Shown: positions 25,358 through 33,565 of the stretch, piece after piece | Layout: every line of letters starts with the position of its first letter | How positions within the stretch are numbered: position 1 is the stretch's first letter | Assembly (NCBI GenBank): GCA_005798335.1 | Contig: SYJV01000199.1 | Span: forward strand, 1 to 41,009 | Reading direction: 5' to 3' | Source: Planctomycetaceae bacterium | Lineage (GTDB): Bacteria > Planctomycetota > Planctomycetia > Pirellulales > Pirellulaceae | DNA: 41,009 bases | Program-made: the position numbers and the translations under genes | The notes under the pieces: generated by a model | What the model saw: the letters and a program-made list of their open reading frames with translations, nothing else | The model's database searches: none | Told to the model about the DNA's origin: nothing

Positions 25358-26353
25358 TTATTGTTTCTCAGCTTTCAGTTTGTCTACCAGATAGTCGATA
25401 ATTTGTGGATGCTTGACATCGGATGCGTTGGGGTAAATGAGTTCACAAGGGACGCCTACTGCCTTCAGCCGCTCTTGCAACTTCACTCCAAAATTCGCAG
25501 AGTGTGTTGGGTCGGTTTGATTCTGCCCCAGTGCTGGAGGTGCGCCATAAAACAAGTAGATAGGTGGGTCGTCTGAAGAGACCAACGCATAGGGTGAGTA
25601 CTCGGCTATCCACGGCAGGATCTGGTCGCGCTGTTCCAAAAACGCTGCGAAATCTAACACATTGCGCCCATCAACCTGTTTGTAGATTCCAAACGCATGG
25701 CTGCCGTAAGTGCTATTGGGTATCCACTCTTTCATTTGAGCGGGATCGAGCGTGGTCTGCGCTCCCGTGACGGCCGCGCACCACAGTCTAGTTGACTCGC
25801 GAGCGATCGGGTCGGAACTATTTCGATCGGCTAGGTCGTCATGAAAAGCCAGCCACAAACTCGAACAGGCACCCGCCGAGCCACCCGATGCGCCGATTCT
25901 TTGCTTGTCGATATTCCATTGGCCGGCGCGCGCACGAACAAACTGAAGCGCTCGTGCAGCGTCATGCAGCGGAGCTTTCACAGGTGGCTTAATTCCCGCT
26001 GCGTGTGCCTGAGGAACATAACGATAGTTAATCGAAACGACAGAGATTCCTTGAGCAAGATACTTGTCTAAGTTCGCCACGCGCGATTTGTCTCCACCAT
26101 TCCAGCCTCCACCATGTATGAAGAACATCAATGGTGTCGGCTGCGCAGATTCCGCTCGCCAAAAGTCCATTACTTGACGATCGTGATCGCCGTATCGGAC
26201 ATTCGCTTCAGTGGGCGGTCGTTGAGGCTCGACGTTGGCATTCTTCTTTTCAGCGCGTGTAGCCTTACTCTGCTTTTTCTCTTGCGCCGGTACTTCCCAC
26301 GCAACTGATGTTATCAAAGACAATACTGCCAGCCAGATGAATGTGAATCTCAT
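25358..26353 (-). CDS. Secreted alpha/beta-hydrolase, esterase/lipase (BD-FAE/HSL-like)
   Basis: A 331-residue precursor with a signal peptide (hydrophobic 4-18, cleavage around VPAQ near 24) and a lysine-rich linker. The alpha/beta-hydrolase fold starts near residue 50: oxyanion motif HGGGW at 80-84, nucleophile S159 in GGSAG (157-161), and a plausible catalytic histidine in DVKHPQ near residue 319. These motifs fit carboxylesterases that remove acetyl or feruloyl groups from polysaccharides. The acid residue is not obvious, because the usual HGxxD turn reads YGAPPALGQNQTD. A separate promoter is likely. Confidence 0.9.
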   Translation of the reverse strand: MRFTFIWLAVLSLITSVAWEVPAQEKKQSKATRAEKKNANVEPQRPPTEANVRYGDHDRQVMDFWRAESAQPTPLMFFIHGGGWNGGDKSRVANLDKYLAQGISVVSINYRYVPQAHAAGIKPPVKAPLHDAARALQFVRARAGQWNIDKQRIGASGGSAGACSSLWLAFHDDLADRNSSDPIARESTRLWCAAVTGAQTTLDPAQMKEWIPNSTYGSHAFGIYKQVDGRNVLDFAAFLEQRDQILPWIAEYSPYALVSSDDPPIYLFYGAPPALGQNQTDPTHSANFGVKLQERLKAVGVPCELIYPNASDVKHPQIIDYLVDKLKAEKQ

Positions 26354-26521
26354 GCAAGTCGCCCTCTGATTCGGAATAATCTCTAATCGACGTCGCTACG
26401 GTAACATCAAAATACGGCGTTCCGACAACGAATACAAGCTCCATTGCGACCAGGACGCAAGCCATGGCGTAGAAGCACACGAATCGGCTCCCGTGTCATC
26501 TCAACAAATCTGTCGCGATGG

Positions 26522-26977
26522 TTACTTTCGGTGCCAAATGTAACTAAGAATTTTCCAAAGCACGGGACGGCCTGGAGAGGCGGACACTTCTTCATCCGGT
26601 AATTCGCTATCGCTTGTCTCCGGCACGTCGACATAGCTCTTGCACTTGGGACAAACTTCAACACCTCCAGCTCGGCTTTGGGCAAACTCGATCACTGCAT
26701 CGCATTCCGAACAGCGAAAGCGAAGCGTTCCTGACTGGTTGAGTTTGTCGGAATCTCGCGTGAGAAAGCGTTCGTTGAGGATTAGCAGGGCTCGGTCAGC
26801 ATCTTCAACAGCGACCTGTAGCTTGATACCACCAATCGCATTGCTGAGCAGCCAATCGGTCGCCACCATATTGCCGTCCGTCAGCACAGCAACGAGTCCA
26901 TCTTGATTAAGTAGGATTCTTGCCATTTCGGCTTTGGGCAAGTTATCGAATGTCGCAACTGTCACGAGTGAATTCAT
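26522..26977 (-). CDS. DUF2007-type signal domain fused to a zinc ribbon, 151 aa
   Basis: The start at ATG 26977 is preferred because the protein then begins MNSLVTVATFDN, the usual opening of DUF2007 proteins; an upstream frame adds 14 unlikely residues. Residues about 3-70 form the DUF2007 fold (AEMARILLNQDGLVAVLTDG and the paired ADRALLILNE helix), a small ACT-like module proposed to signal but of unproven function. Residues about 80-118 carry two CxxC pairs (RCSECD and CPKCK) of a zinc ribbon. The C-terminal tail is acidic then basic. Function unknown. Confidence 0.82.
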   Translation of the reverse strand: MNSLVTVATFDNLPKAEMARILLNQDGLVAVLTDGNMVATDWLLSNAIGGIKLQVAVEDADRALLILNERFLTRDSDKLNQSGTLRFRCSECDAVIEFAQSRAGGVEVCPKCKSYVDVPETSDSELPDEEVSASPGRPVLWKILSYIWHRK

Positions 26978-27157
26978 GGTTACTACTGCTCTATCGCTTT
27001 CGATCTGCAAACCGCCCAATGGACTTTGTTACGATCGAACTGCTGGTTTCAGTGTAGCCTCGAATATTCGGAGCCACAATAAAGCACACAAGGTCTCGAT
27101 TGTTATAATGCACGAGCGTCTTAGTCTCTTTCTCGAACTGCGTTTTAAAGGCAAATC

Positions 27158-29647
27158 ATGAACGGGCCGTATTTGCGCGGATTCGCTCGGACCGCGTTGA
27201 CTGCTTGCATCATGGCAATGTCGGCTCAGTCGGCAAACTGCCAGCTAGGTACGGCGGCTGCTGCGGATCTGGTTCAACCGTTGGCGGCTAACGTACAGAG
27301 ATTGATTCAATCGCTAGAGTATCTCGGCTGGCCATTGCCTCGCGAGAGTATGTTGGAGCTCAAGGGAGCAATGCAGCGCGGCGACATTTCGGCGATACAG
27401 ACAGCGTTGGATCGACACGTGTTATGTAATATCGGCATCAATCCAGAGCAACGTGTGCGAGTCGCGCGCGGCGGTGGAGCGGCAGTCATCCAGCAAGGAG
27501 GATACACACCGCTGATTGTGAAGGTATCCAATGACGCAACCGTGACTCAAAAATTGAGAGTTGCTAGCCCGCAAGCTGGGGCGGTGTTTGGTGGTGCTGC
27601 GGATGGCAGCCTCCAGCGCCAGCAACAAACGGAACTAGGCAAGGATCAGTTGACGAACGTGGGACCGGACCGGTTCCTGCACGTAGAAATGTTCAACTCG
27701 CCACCCATGACCGAGTCGCTGAGCGGTTTGCCAGTCGAGTACGCAATCTTGTTGGTGTCTAGCACACGGTCTGGCAAGTTCGAAGCCAGCATCTCATTCG
27801 ACGTTGGCCAGGGTACGCAAGATATCGGCTTTCGAGCGGAGACTTCAGTGTTGTTCGACGTCCGCCCCACGCGCGCGGTCCAGCTAAAGATACTCGATGT
27901 CGACGGCAGCCCCACGGTAGCACGCCTGACGTTTCGCGATTCGCAAGGACGCGTTTATCCTCAACAAGCAAAACGATTGGCTCCGGATTTCTTTTTCCAG
28001 TCGCAGATCTACCGGCGCAGCGGCGACGTGATTCATTTGCCACCCGGCCAATACACGCTCACTTCATGTCGTGGTCCTGAGTATCGCGAAATCAAACAAG
28101 CTGTCATGGTCTCCGATGCTGGTACTAACGAGTTGTTGGTCCAGCTCCAGCGGTGGATTGATCCAATGAAATTTGGTTTCTATTGTGGCGACCACCATAT
28201 TCACGGAGCCGGTTGCTCGCACTACACAATGCCAACCGAAGGCGTTAGTCCGGAAGATATGTTCCTGCAGATCAAGGGTGAAGGACTCAACGTCGGTTGT
28301 GTGCTGACGTGGGGGCCGTGCTATGACTTTCAACGCCAGTATTTTTCGCCTCGCGCTGCCGATATCAGTGAGCCATTCACCGTAATGAAGTACGACCTAG
28401 AGATCAGCGGTTTTGGTTCGGCGGCAATGGGACACGTGTGCCTTCTAAGGCTAAAGGATCAAACCTATCCCGGGTCGGAAGGGACCAAGGTCAAAGGTTG
28501 GCCAACTTGGACCATACCTGCTCTCCGCTGGGCAAAACAACAAGGAGGTGTGACGGGCTATCCCCATTCCGATATGCGCACGACTCCCGAAGAGACCTCG
28601 CGCTGGATGATCCGTCAAGCTGACTCGAATAACGACGAATTGGTCGACGCGACTGAAGCGACCAAGCTGCTACTTCCTGCCACGATGTCAAGCATCGATG
28701 TTGATGAAGATCGCAAGCTGAGCCTGCGCGAGTTGACGATGGCCTGTGATCGCCATGCAGATGCGCTGCCCAATTACGTACTGCCATCGATGGCCGGCGG
28801 CGGGGCCATGGAGATTTTCGTCAGCGTGCCTGAAGGTGTGTGCGATTTCAACAGCTCGATGGATACCGGACGCATTGGTGAATGGAATGTCTGGTACCAC
28901 CTGATGAATTGTGGCTTTCCTTTGAAAACCAGCGGCGAGACCGACTTTCCGTGCATGAGCAGTACGCGTGTCGGCCAAGGGCGAACCTACGTTTGGCTTG
29001 GTCAAGTCGAACGCGTTGATTTTCACGAATGGTGCGAGGGTATCAAACTGGGACAGTCCTATGTTTCTGATGGTTTCGCGCACTCGCTGGAATTTACGGT
29101 CGATGATCAGCGGCCAGGAACGAGTTCCGTCAATCTTGAACAACCGGCGACGGTAACGGTGCATGCCAAAGTTGCGTTCGCCAGCGAAACTCCGGCAGCG
29201 GTCTCGCATGGAACCTTGGCCAGCGATGTTCCGCGGCGCGAAGTCGGTGATACCAGGGTGCTGCATGCACCTCGCTCGCAGGCTATCTCGGCGGGTGGAG
29301 AACGACTAGTCGAAATAGTCCGCAACGGCGAGGTCGTTGCCAAGAAAATAGTTCCGGCAGACGGCCAAATCCACAACCTCGAATTCCGCGTTCCCGTTGA
29401 GCACAGCAGTTGGATTGCGTTGCGACATTTCCCACAAATGCATACCAATCCGGTATCGGTATTGGTGGCCGGCAAACCGATTCGCGCATCGCGGCGCAGC
29501 GCTCAATACTGCCAAGCGGCCGTCGAACTGCTGTGGCATAATCGACAACGTTTCATAACTGAGTCCGAGCGTCCTGCAGCGCGAGCCGCCTACGACCGAG
29601 CGATATCAACTTATAAGCAGCGGGCTGCCGAAGCCGTTGCTGAGTAA
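27158..29647 (+). CDS. Secreted CehA/McbA-like metallohydrolase with embedded EF-hand pair
   Basis: An 829-residue protein with a signal peptide (about 1-28, ending SANC-Q). The N-terminal third (about 100-330) is beta-rich. The catalytic module resembles the CehA/PHP family: GDHHIHG at 344-350 gives three metal-binding histidines (346, 347, 349), with further candidates GYPHSDMR near 467-474. Between them and the C-terminal part are two canonical EF-hand loops, 489-500 (DSNNDELVDATE) and 514-525 (DVDEDRKLSLRE), which should bind calcium. The C-terminal region (about 640-800) is beta-rich. Such proteins are planctomycete hydrolases of unknown substrate. The ATG has a weak upstream aaaggc; the gene stands alone. 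Confidence 0.85.
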   Translation: MNGPYLRGFARTALTACIMAMSAQSANCQLGTAAAADLVQPLAANVQRLIQSLEYLGWPLPRESMLELKGAMQRGDISAIQTALDRHVLCNIGINPEQRVRVARGGGAAVIQQGGYTPLIVKVSNDATVTQKLRVASPQAGAVFGGAADGSLQRQQQTELGKDQLTNVGPDRFLHVEMFNSPPMTESLSGLPVEYAILLVSSTRSGKFEASISFDVGQGTQDIGFRAETSVLFDVRPTRAVQLKILDVDGSPTVARLTFRDSQGRVYPQQAKRLAPDFFFQSQIYRRSGDVIHLPPGQYTLTSCRGPEYREIKQAVMVSDAGTNELLVQLQRWIDPMKFGFYCGDHHIHGAGCSHYTMPTEGVSPEDMFLQIKGEGLNVGCVLTWGPCYDFQRQYFSPRAADISEPFTVMKYDLEISGFGSAAMGHVCLLRLKDQTYPGSEGTKVKGWPTWTIPALRWAKQQGGVTGYPHSDMRTTPEETSRWMIRQADSNNDELVDATEATKLLLPATMSSIDVDEDRKLSLRELTMACDRHADALPNYVLPSMAGGGAMEIFVSVPEGVCDFNSSMDTGRIGEWNVWYHLMNCGFPLKTSGETDFPCMSSTRVGQGRTYVWLGQVERVDFHEWCEGIKLGQSYVSDGFAHSLEFTVDDQRPGTSSVNLEQPATVTVHAKVAFASETPAAVSHGTLASDVPRREVGDTRVLHAPRSQAISAGGERLVEIVRNGEVVAKKIVPADGQIHNLEFRVPVEHSSWIALRHFPQMHTNPVSVLVAGKPIRASRRSAQYCQAAVELLWHNRQRFITESERPAARAAYDRAISTYKQRAAEAVAE

Positions 29648-29674
29648 GAACCGATGCTGCTGCCAACCGACGAT

Positions 29675-30228
29675 TTACTTTTTCAAATTAAGGTCAAATG
29701 GTTTATCCGCGGTTGGGTCATAGTCGATTTGTATCGTCGATTTCTGATTGAACTTAACGGGCAGATCTTCGACGATCTCGTCTTTCGTATCACCAGGACC
29801 TCCGTCACGGTCGGGGACCTTGCGACCCGTGGCACGTGGCGAGGAAATCTCCACGCGATATTTCCCCGCAGTCATTCCTTGAGCAGCGGGAGGCTTATCG
29901 AGCACATTACTTTTCAACCGCTCTTCGCGAGCGTCTTCATCAATTTCGATGCCTCCTGAATATAGCGTGTCATTTCCGTTTTTCTTGCACCCAGAAATCC
30001 AGTAATTCAGCCCCGCATCGATATCGAAATAGTCAGTCTTGTATCCAGAACCATTGAGGGATTGTAGTTTCCGACCACGGTTCGGCGCGAATGCGAAAAT
30101 CGTACGCGCCCAATCCTCGCATAACCGGCGATCCCCGGTTTCTCTTCAATGTACATTACATCGCAGTGTCGCTCTGGCATTGACTGGGAGTCTGCACAAT
30201 TCGAGTTTTGAATTTCCTGATTCTTCAT
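29675..30228 (-). pseudogene. Chimeric pseudogene: frameshifted small planctomycete protein joined to the tail of a lipoprotein
   Basis: Two frames tell one story. From 30228 a frame reads MYIEEKPGIAGYARIGRVRFS, which matches the start of a roughly 100-residue planctomycete family often misnamed 1-deoxyxylulose-5-phosphate synthase. That frame then fails. In the frame one base over, the family continues (LQSLNGSGYKTDYFD, then YWISGCKKNGNDTLY, EIDEDAREE) without any start codon, so one frameshift lies near 30075-30095. The second frame runs without a stop into AGKYRVEISSPRATGRKVP and LPVKFNQKSTIQIDYDP, the C-terminal half of a carboxypeptidase-regulatory-like lipoprotein, ending at 29675. Family recognition is from memory and moderately sure. 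Confidence 0.6.
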
Positions 30229-30466
30229 TGGGCTATTTCACGCAACGAAAGGCACCATTCATCTGGCCGCTGGGGCGGCGCGAACCTGTTCGATAACGGA
30301 CGCATTCATTTGAGTCCGTTCCCAACATATCAAATGGAGTACAGGTCGTCGGTAGTCCTATGCGAATCCTATTTGAATGGTCAGTCCTAGTGGTGGATTC
30401 TCTCGCATCCTCGTTCAACTGTTGCCAAATGTCGAAGAAAGTCACCAGTCGTATTGAGGCGTAAAG
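30229..30466. other. Intergenic region upstream of the pseudogene
   Basis: No credible gene; open frames on both strands are short and unlike any recognised protein. It lies between the chimeric pseudogene and the large composite palindrome. Confidence 0.45.
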
Positions 30467-30604
30467 CCTAGTTGGACAGCGCCACTTTCTTGCGAAATAC
30501 AAGCCCGAAGCGCAAGCGAGTGAATTGTCGTAATCGTCGCAAGTTATTCACTCGCTTGCGCGTCGGGCTTGTATTCCGTAAGAAAGTGGCGCTGTCCAAC
30601 TAGG
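30467..30604. repeat. Composite 138-bp palindrome: family-B arms enclosing a family-A hairpin
   Basis: Arms of 59 bases (30467-30525 and 30546-30604) pair at 56 positions around a 20-base loop. The outer 22 bases (cctagttggacagcgccacttt) are family B; the inner part (tacaagcccgaagcgcaagcgagtga) is family A. At its right end the sequence ctag supplies the TAG stop of the minus-strand membrane protein. Confidence 0.92.
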
Positions 30605-31338
30605 ATTGCGCGATTCCGACGGCAGTACTCAGCAGTTTACGAGTCACGAAAATATGTCCTGAAATCGCGATCGTCACCAAGATGCTAGGTAGCCACACAT
30701 ACGGAAAATGAAGCACCCAAGTATTCACGTTGCTTGGATCGTCACCGAATAAACGTACCATGGGCGACGTTGTAATGGCAATCAATAAGATCATCAGCAA
30801 GCAAGCCCCGCCCCAAAATGTTCCAGCACCAGAGGAGCCGGCTGCTGACACGCCAGTTGAGCGCAAGAGCTGCTGAAATTACTGCTGCCGACAACCCCGT
30901 GAGAATGTCCAAGTTATAGCCAGAATACGATAGCTGAACCGGCATTATTCCTTCCGTTGCGGCGTGGTGCATGATCAGCTCCAGGGGAAGTCGAAATGCC
31001 TGAAGACCAACGAGCGCTGCGAACGATAGGTTTCCTGCAGCGAATTTACCTAATGGCGAAAATCCGATTAGGACCGAAATCGCGATCACGCCGGCAATCA
31101 TTAGCGCCATGGGAGGCGGCATGACATCGAGTCGAGTCAACCATCCTGACGTCGCTGCTGTTCCATTGGCGGCGAACCAGGAGATGACGCCCAGTCCTAG
31201 CCACTTTGCTCGGTGCGGTTTGCCAAGCGACATTTGCCCTAACCAAACCAACGCCACCAGCACTGCCAAACCGCCGATTCCTAACTCGCAAATCCAATTT
31301 GGCTTTGGTGGTAGAACAACGAATACTCCATCTGGCAT
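30600..31338 (-). pseudogene. Conserved membrane protein interrupted by a single-base frameshift
   Basis: One frame (31338 to 30742) gives 198 residues with about five hydrophobic helices and the segment LELIMHHAATEGIMPVQLSYSGYNLDILTG; it then loses hydrophobic character after WNILG. A second frame (open from 30866 to 30600) continues in register as GGACLLMILLIAITTSPMV and further helices. Removing one base from the ttttgggg run (plus-strand 30811-30818) rejoins them into about 245 residues with seven or so helices. It could be a sequencing error in a homopolymer or a real lesion. It lies 53 bases after the dehydrogenase gene. Function unknown; the HHAATEG segment is conserved in uncharacterised integral membrane proteins. 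Confidence 0.75.
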
Positions 31339-31391
31339 CGTGACACTTCCGAAATCGTAGACGAAAATCGGCAGGCTCGCACCCAGCTTGT

Positions 31392-32333
31392 TTACGCGCC
31401 AATTCTCTTGAGAATCGTGTCGAGCGTTGGCCGAAGCGCGGTGGCACTGCTGCGAATACCTTGTAGTTCTTTGGGCCAGAGTTCTAACTCCAGCCGATCC
31501 AGCGAGCCGGCGCGCCCAACTACTGTCGGAACGGACAGCGCAACATCGCGAATTCCGTAACAGCCTGCCTGTACGGTACTAACCGGCAAGATACGGCGCT
31601 GATCGAGGATCACCGACTCGATCACGTCGCGAATGGCGATGCCGACAGCAAACCCGGCGCCTCCTTTCTTTGAAATCACTTCGGCCCCAGACCCCTTTGT
31701 GCGTGTAAAAATCTGATTACCGACGTTGTGATTCCAATTCGCAAATTTTTCAAGTGGCAGTCCTCCCACCGTGGCACTCGACCAAATCGGAACCATGCTG
31801 TCACCATGTTCACCCAAAATGAGCGCTTTGGTTTGCGTGGGTGGGACTTTGAGATTGTCCGCAATCAAGCTGCAAAAACGAATGGAGTCGAGCTGCGTTC
31901 CCAAGCCCAGAACTTGGCTGTTGGGTATTTTTAGCTTCTTGGCGGCGACATAGGTCAAGATATCAACCGGATTGCTGACAACCAACACAATTGCGGATGA
32001 TTTCAAGCCGACAGCGTTGATCTGAGCCAGTATCTGCACAAACAAGTCGGTGTTTCGGTTGATCAAATCTAAGCGAGATTCATCAGGTTTGCGGCGCAAG
32101 CCGGCTGTAATGCACACAACGTCACTGGTCGGAATATGCTGTTCGTAAGTTCCGGTTGCGATCACTTGATCAGCGACACTCGGCCCGCCATGCAGAATGT
32201 CCAGCGCTTGCCCGGCAACGAGGTTCTCGTTTACGTCCAGCAAGGCCAATTCACGAGCTTTTCCGCCGCATTGGAGCGCAAAAGCAGCGCAGGAACCTAC
32301 TAATCCACCACCACCGATAATGCTGACTTTCAT
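31392..32333 (-). CDS. Malate/lactate-type NAD dehydrogenase of the microcompartment locus
   Basis: A 313-residue LDH/MDH-family enzyme with the NAD-binding GGGGLVGS loop (7-14), D33 ending the second beta strand (NAD over NADP), D149 and R152 in LDSIRF, and catalytic H176 in GEHGDSM. At the substrate-specificity position the loop reads AGLRRKPDESR, with R81 where malate dehydrogenases have arginine and lactate dehydrogenases glutamine. In PVM-type loci this gene is usually described as a lactate/malate dehydrogenase that recycles NADH. No obvious encapsulation peptide is present. It is the last gene of the microcompartment run and follows the aldolase across a hairpin-bearing gap. Confidence 0.88.
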   Translation of the reverse strand: MKVSIIGGGGLVGSCAAFALQCGGKARELALLDVNENLVAGQALDILHGGPSVADQVIATGTYEQHIPTSDVVCITAGLRRKPDESRLDLINRNTDLFVQILAQINAVGLKSSAIVLVVSNPVDILTYVAAKKLKIPNSQVLGLGTQLDSIRFCSLIADNLKVPPTQTKALILGEHGDSMVPIWSSATVGGLPLEKFANWNHNVGNQIFTRTKGSGAEVISKKGGAGFAVGIAIRDVIESVILDQRRILPVSTVQAGCYGIRDVALSVPTVVGRAGSLDRLELELWPKELQGIRSSATALRPTLDTILKRIGA

Positions 32334-32380
32334 AATTGACCTGTAAATTGCAAATGAGACGTTAGGTTCGGAGTAGAAAT

Positions 32381-32440
32381 AAGTGGCATAGGCTTCCAGC
32401 CTGTGAGTCGCAAAACACAGGCTGGAAGCCTATGCCACTT
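32381..32440. repeat. Palindrome with perfect 25-bp arms between aldolase and dehydrogenase genes
   Basis: Arms 32381-32405 and 32416-32440 (aagtggcataggcttccagcctgtg) pair perfectly around a 10-base loop. The core is related to the inner hairpin at 16541 (cgtgggataagcttccagcttgt), at about 18 of 23 bases. As an RNA hairpin it could end or protect the aldolase transcript before the dehydrogenase gene. Confidence 0.9.
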
Positions 32441-32548
32441 TGCAAATCCGACATATATTCTTGCGCTGATCCTTAGTCGTGAAGACTCCACACTGAATTC
32501 CTGGTTGCCTCCGCGCGATGCACTGGGCACCTGCGAATCTTTGGTTCG

Positions 32549-33448
32549 CTAAGACTTGAGTTGTGCCATAACTTGATCGGTAATCAGCTTCACCAATTGT
32601 TCCATGTCCATTCCACTGGTCCCCGAGGCAGGTTGACCGGCAACTGCTTGCGATACAGCAGCCTGGACAGCTTGAGTTGCGGCCGGGCTCATCGCAGGTG
32701 GGTCGGGGAAGGCGTTGCGCTGGACGCCCGATGCGGCCCAACTGTCGCGAAAAATGTCGTTCGCACAGATGTCGCAGTTCTTGTATTCGTCGGTATTGCG
32801 CGGATCTGCGAAGCCCCACTTGTCCTTCAGAGCTAGTAGTTCTCGCTCTTCTTTCTCGCTGAAGTAGTTCACGCGCCCGAGCTGCCTGGATAGCATCAGA
32901 ATGCGGCAATACGCATCGAGAATCTCGGTCCACCAGTAAGCCCGTTCAACATCCTCGCCAAAGCTGACTGTGCCGTGATTGGCCAAGATGACGACGTTGC
33001 TCTTCTTGACAAAAGGAATAATTGTGTCGGCAAACGCTTGACCGCCAGGAGTTTCGTACTTGGTAATTGGCACATCGCCGAGGAACACTTCGACTTCTGG
33101 CAGTACACATTGCGGAATTGGTTCACGTGCTACTGCAAACGCCGTCGCATAGGGTGGATGGCAATGAACCACACTCTTGACGTCTGGCCTTTGCCGATAG
33201 ATTTCCAAGTGCAACAACGCTTCACTGCTGCGTTTTTTGCGCCCGGCGATTTGCTTGCCAGTCATATCAACCGTGCAAATATCATCGGGTTTGAGAAAGC
33301 CCTTGGAATGCATGGTGGGCGTGCAGAGAACTTCGTTGTCGCCGATGCGCACGGTGATGTTTCCATCATTCGCGGCGGCAAAGCCTTTGTTGTAGATGCG
33401 CCGTCCGATATCGCAAATGTCGAGTTTAATTTTGTGTGCGTTGACCAT
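32549..33448 (-). CDS. Class II aldolase (fuculose-phosphate type) with C-terminal encapsulation peptide
   Basis: A 299-residue zinc aldolase. It would split a 6-deoxyketose 1-phosphate (fuculose- or rhamnulose-1-phosphate) into dihydroxyacetone phosphate and lactaldehyde. The core (about 1-215) shows NDGNITVR, RSSE with E76, the zinc ligands H95 and H97 in HCHPP, and H158 in ANHGT. After the core comes an alanine-, glutamine- and proline-rich linker (about 245-280) and an amphipathic final helix, MEQLVKLITDQVMAQLKS, typical of encapsulation peptides. That tail places the enzyme inside the shell. PVM microcompartments of planctomycetes are known to process fucose and rhamnose through such an aldolase. 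No kinase or isomerase is present in this window. Confidence 0.93.
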   Translation of the reverse strand: MVNAHKIKLDICDIGRRIYNKGFAAANDGNITVRIGDNEVLCTPTMHSKGFLKPDDICTVDMTGKQIAGRKKRSSEALLHLEIYRQRPDVKSVVHCHPPYATAFAVAREPIPQCVLPEVEVFLGDVPITKYETPGGQAFADTIIPFVKKSNVVILANHGTVSFGEDVERAYWWTEILDAYCRILMLSRQLGRVNYFSEKEERELLALKDKWGFADPRNTDEYKNCDICANDIFRDSWAASGVQRNAFPDPPAMSPAATQAVQAAVSQAVAGQPASGTSGMDMEQLVKLITDQVMAQLKS

Positions 33449-33565
33449 TGTTTCTAAACAGTTAAGGATTTATGTGACTTCGAACAACTCACCAAGTACT
33501 ACACTACTTTGACACTACTTTCAACAAATCGTTGACCGAAATGTTGGCGGCTCGGACGCTGTCTG

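Noticed and set aside
30811-30817. Programmed -1 frameshift at a T TTG GGG slippery heptamer in the membrane protein
   Set aside because: The heptamer is in frame, but a -1 shift leads to a stop within six codons (TGA); joining the two halves needs a +1 shift, so a one-base indel is the better reading.
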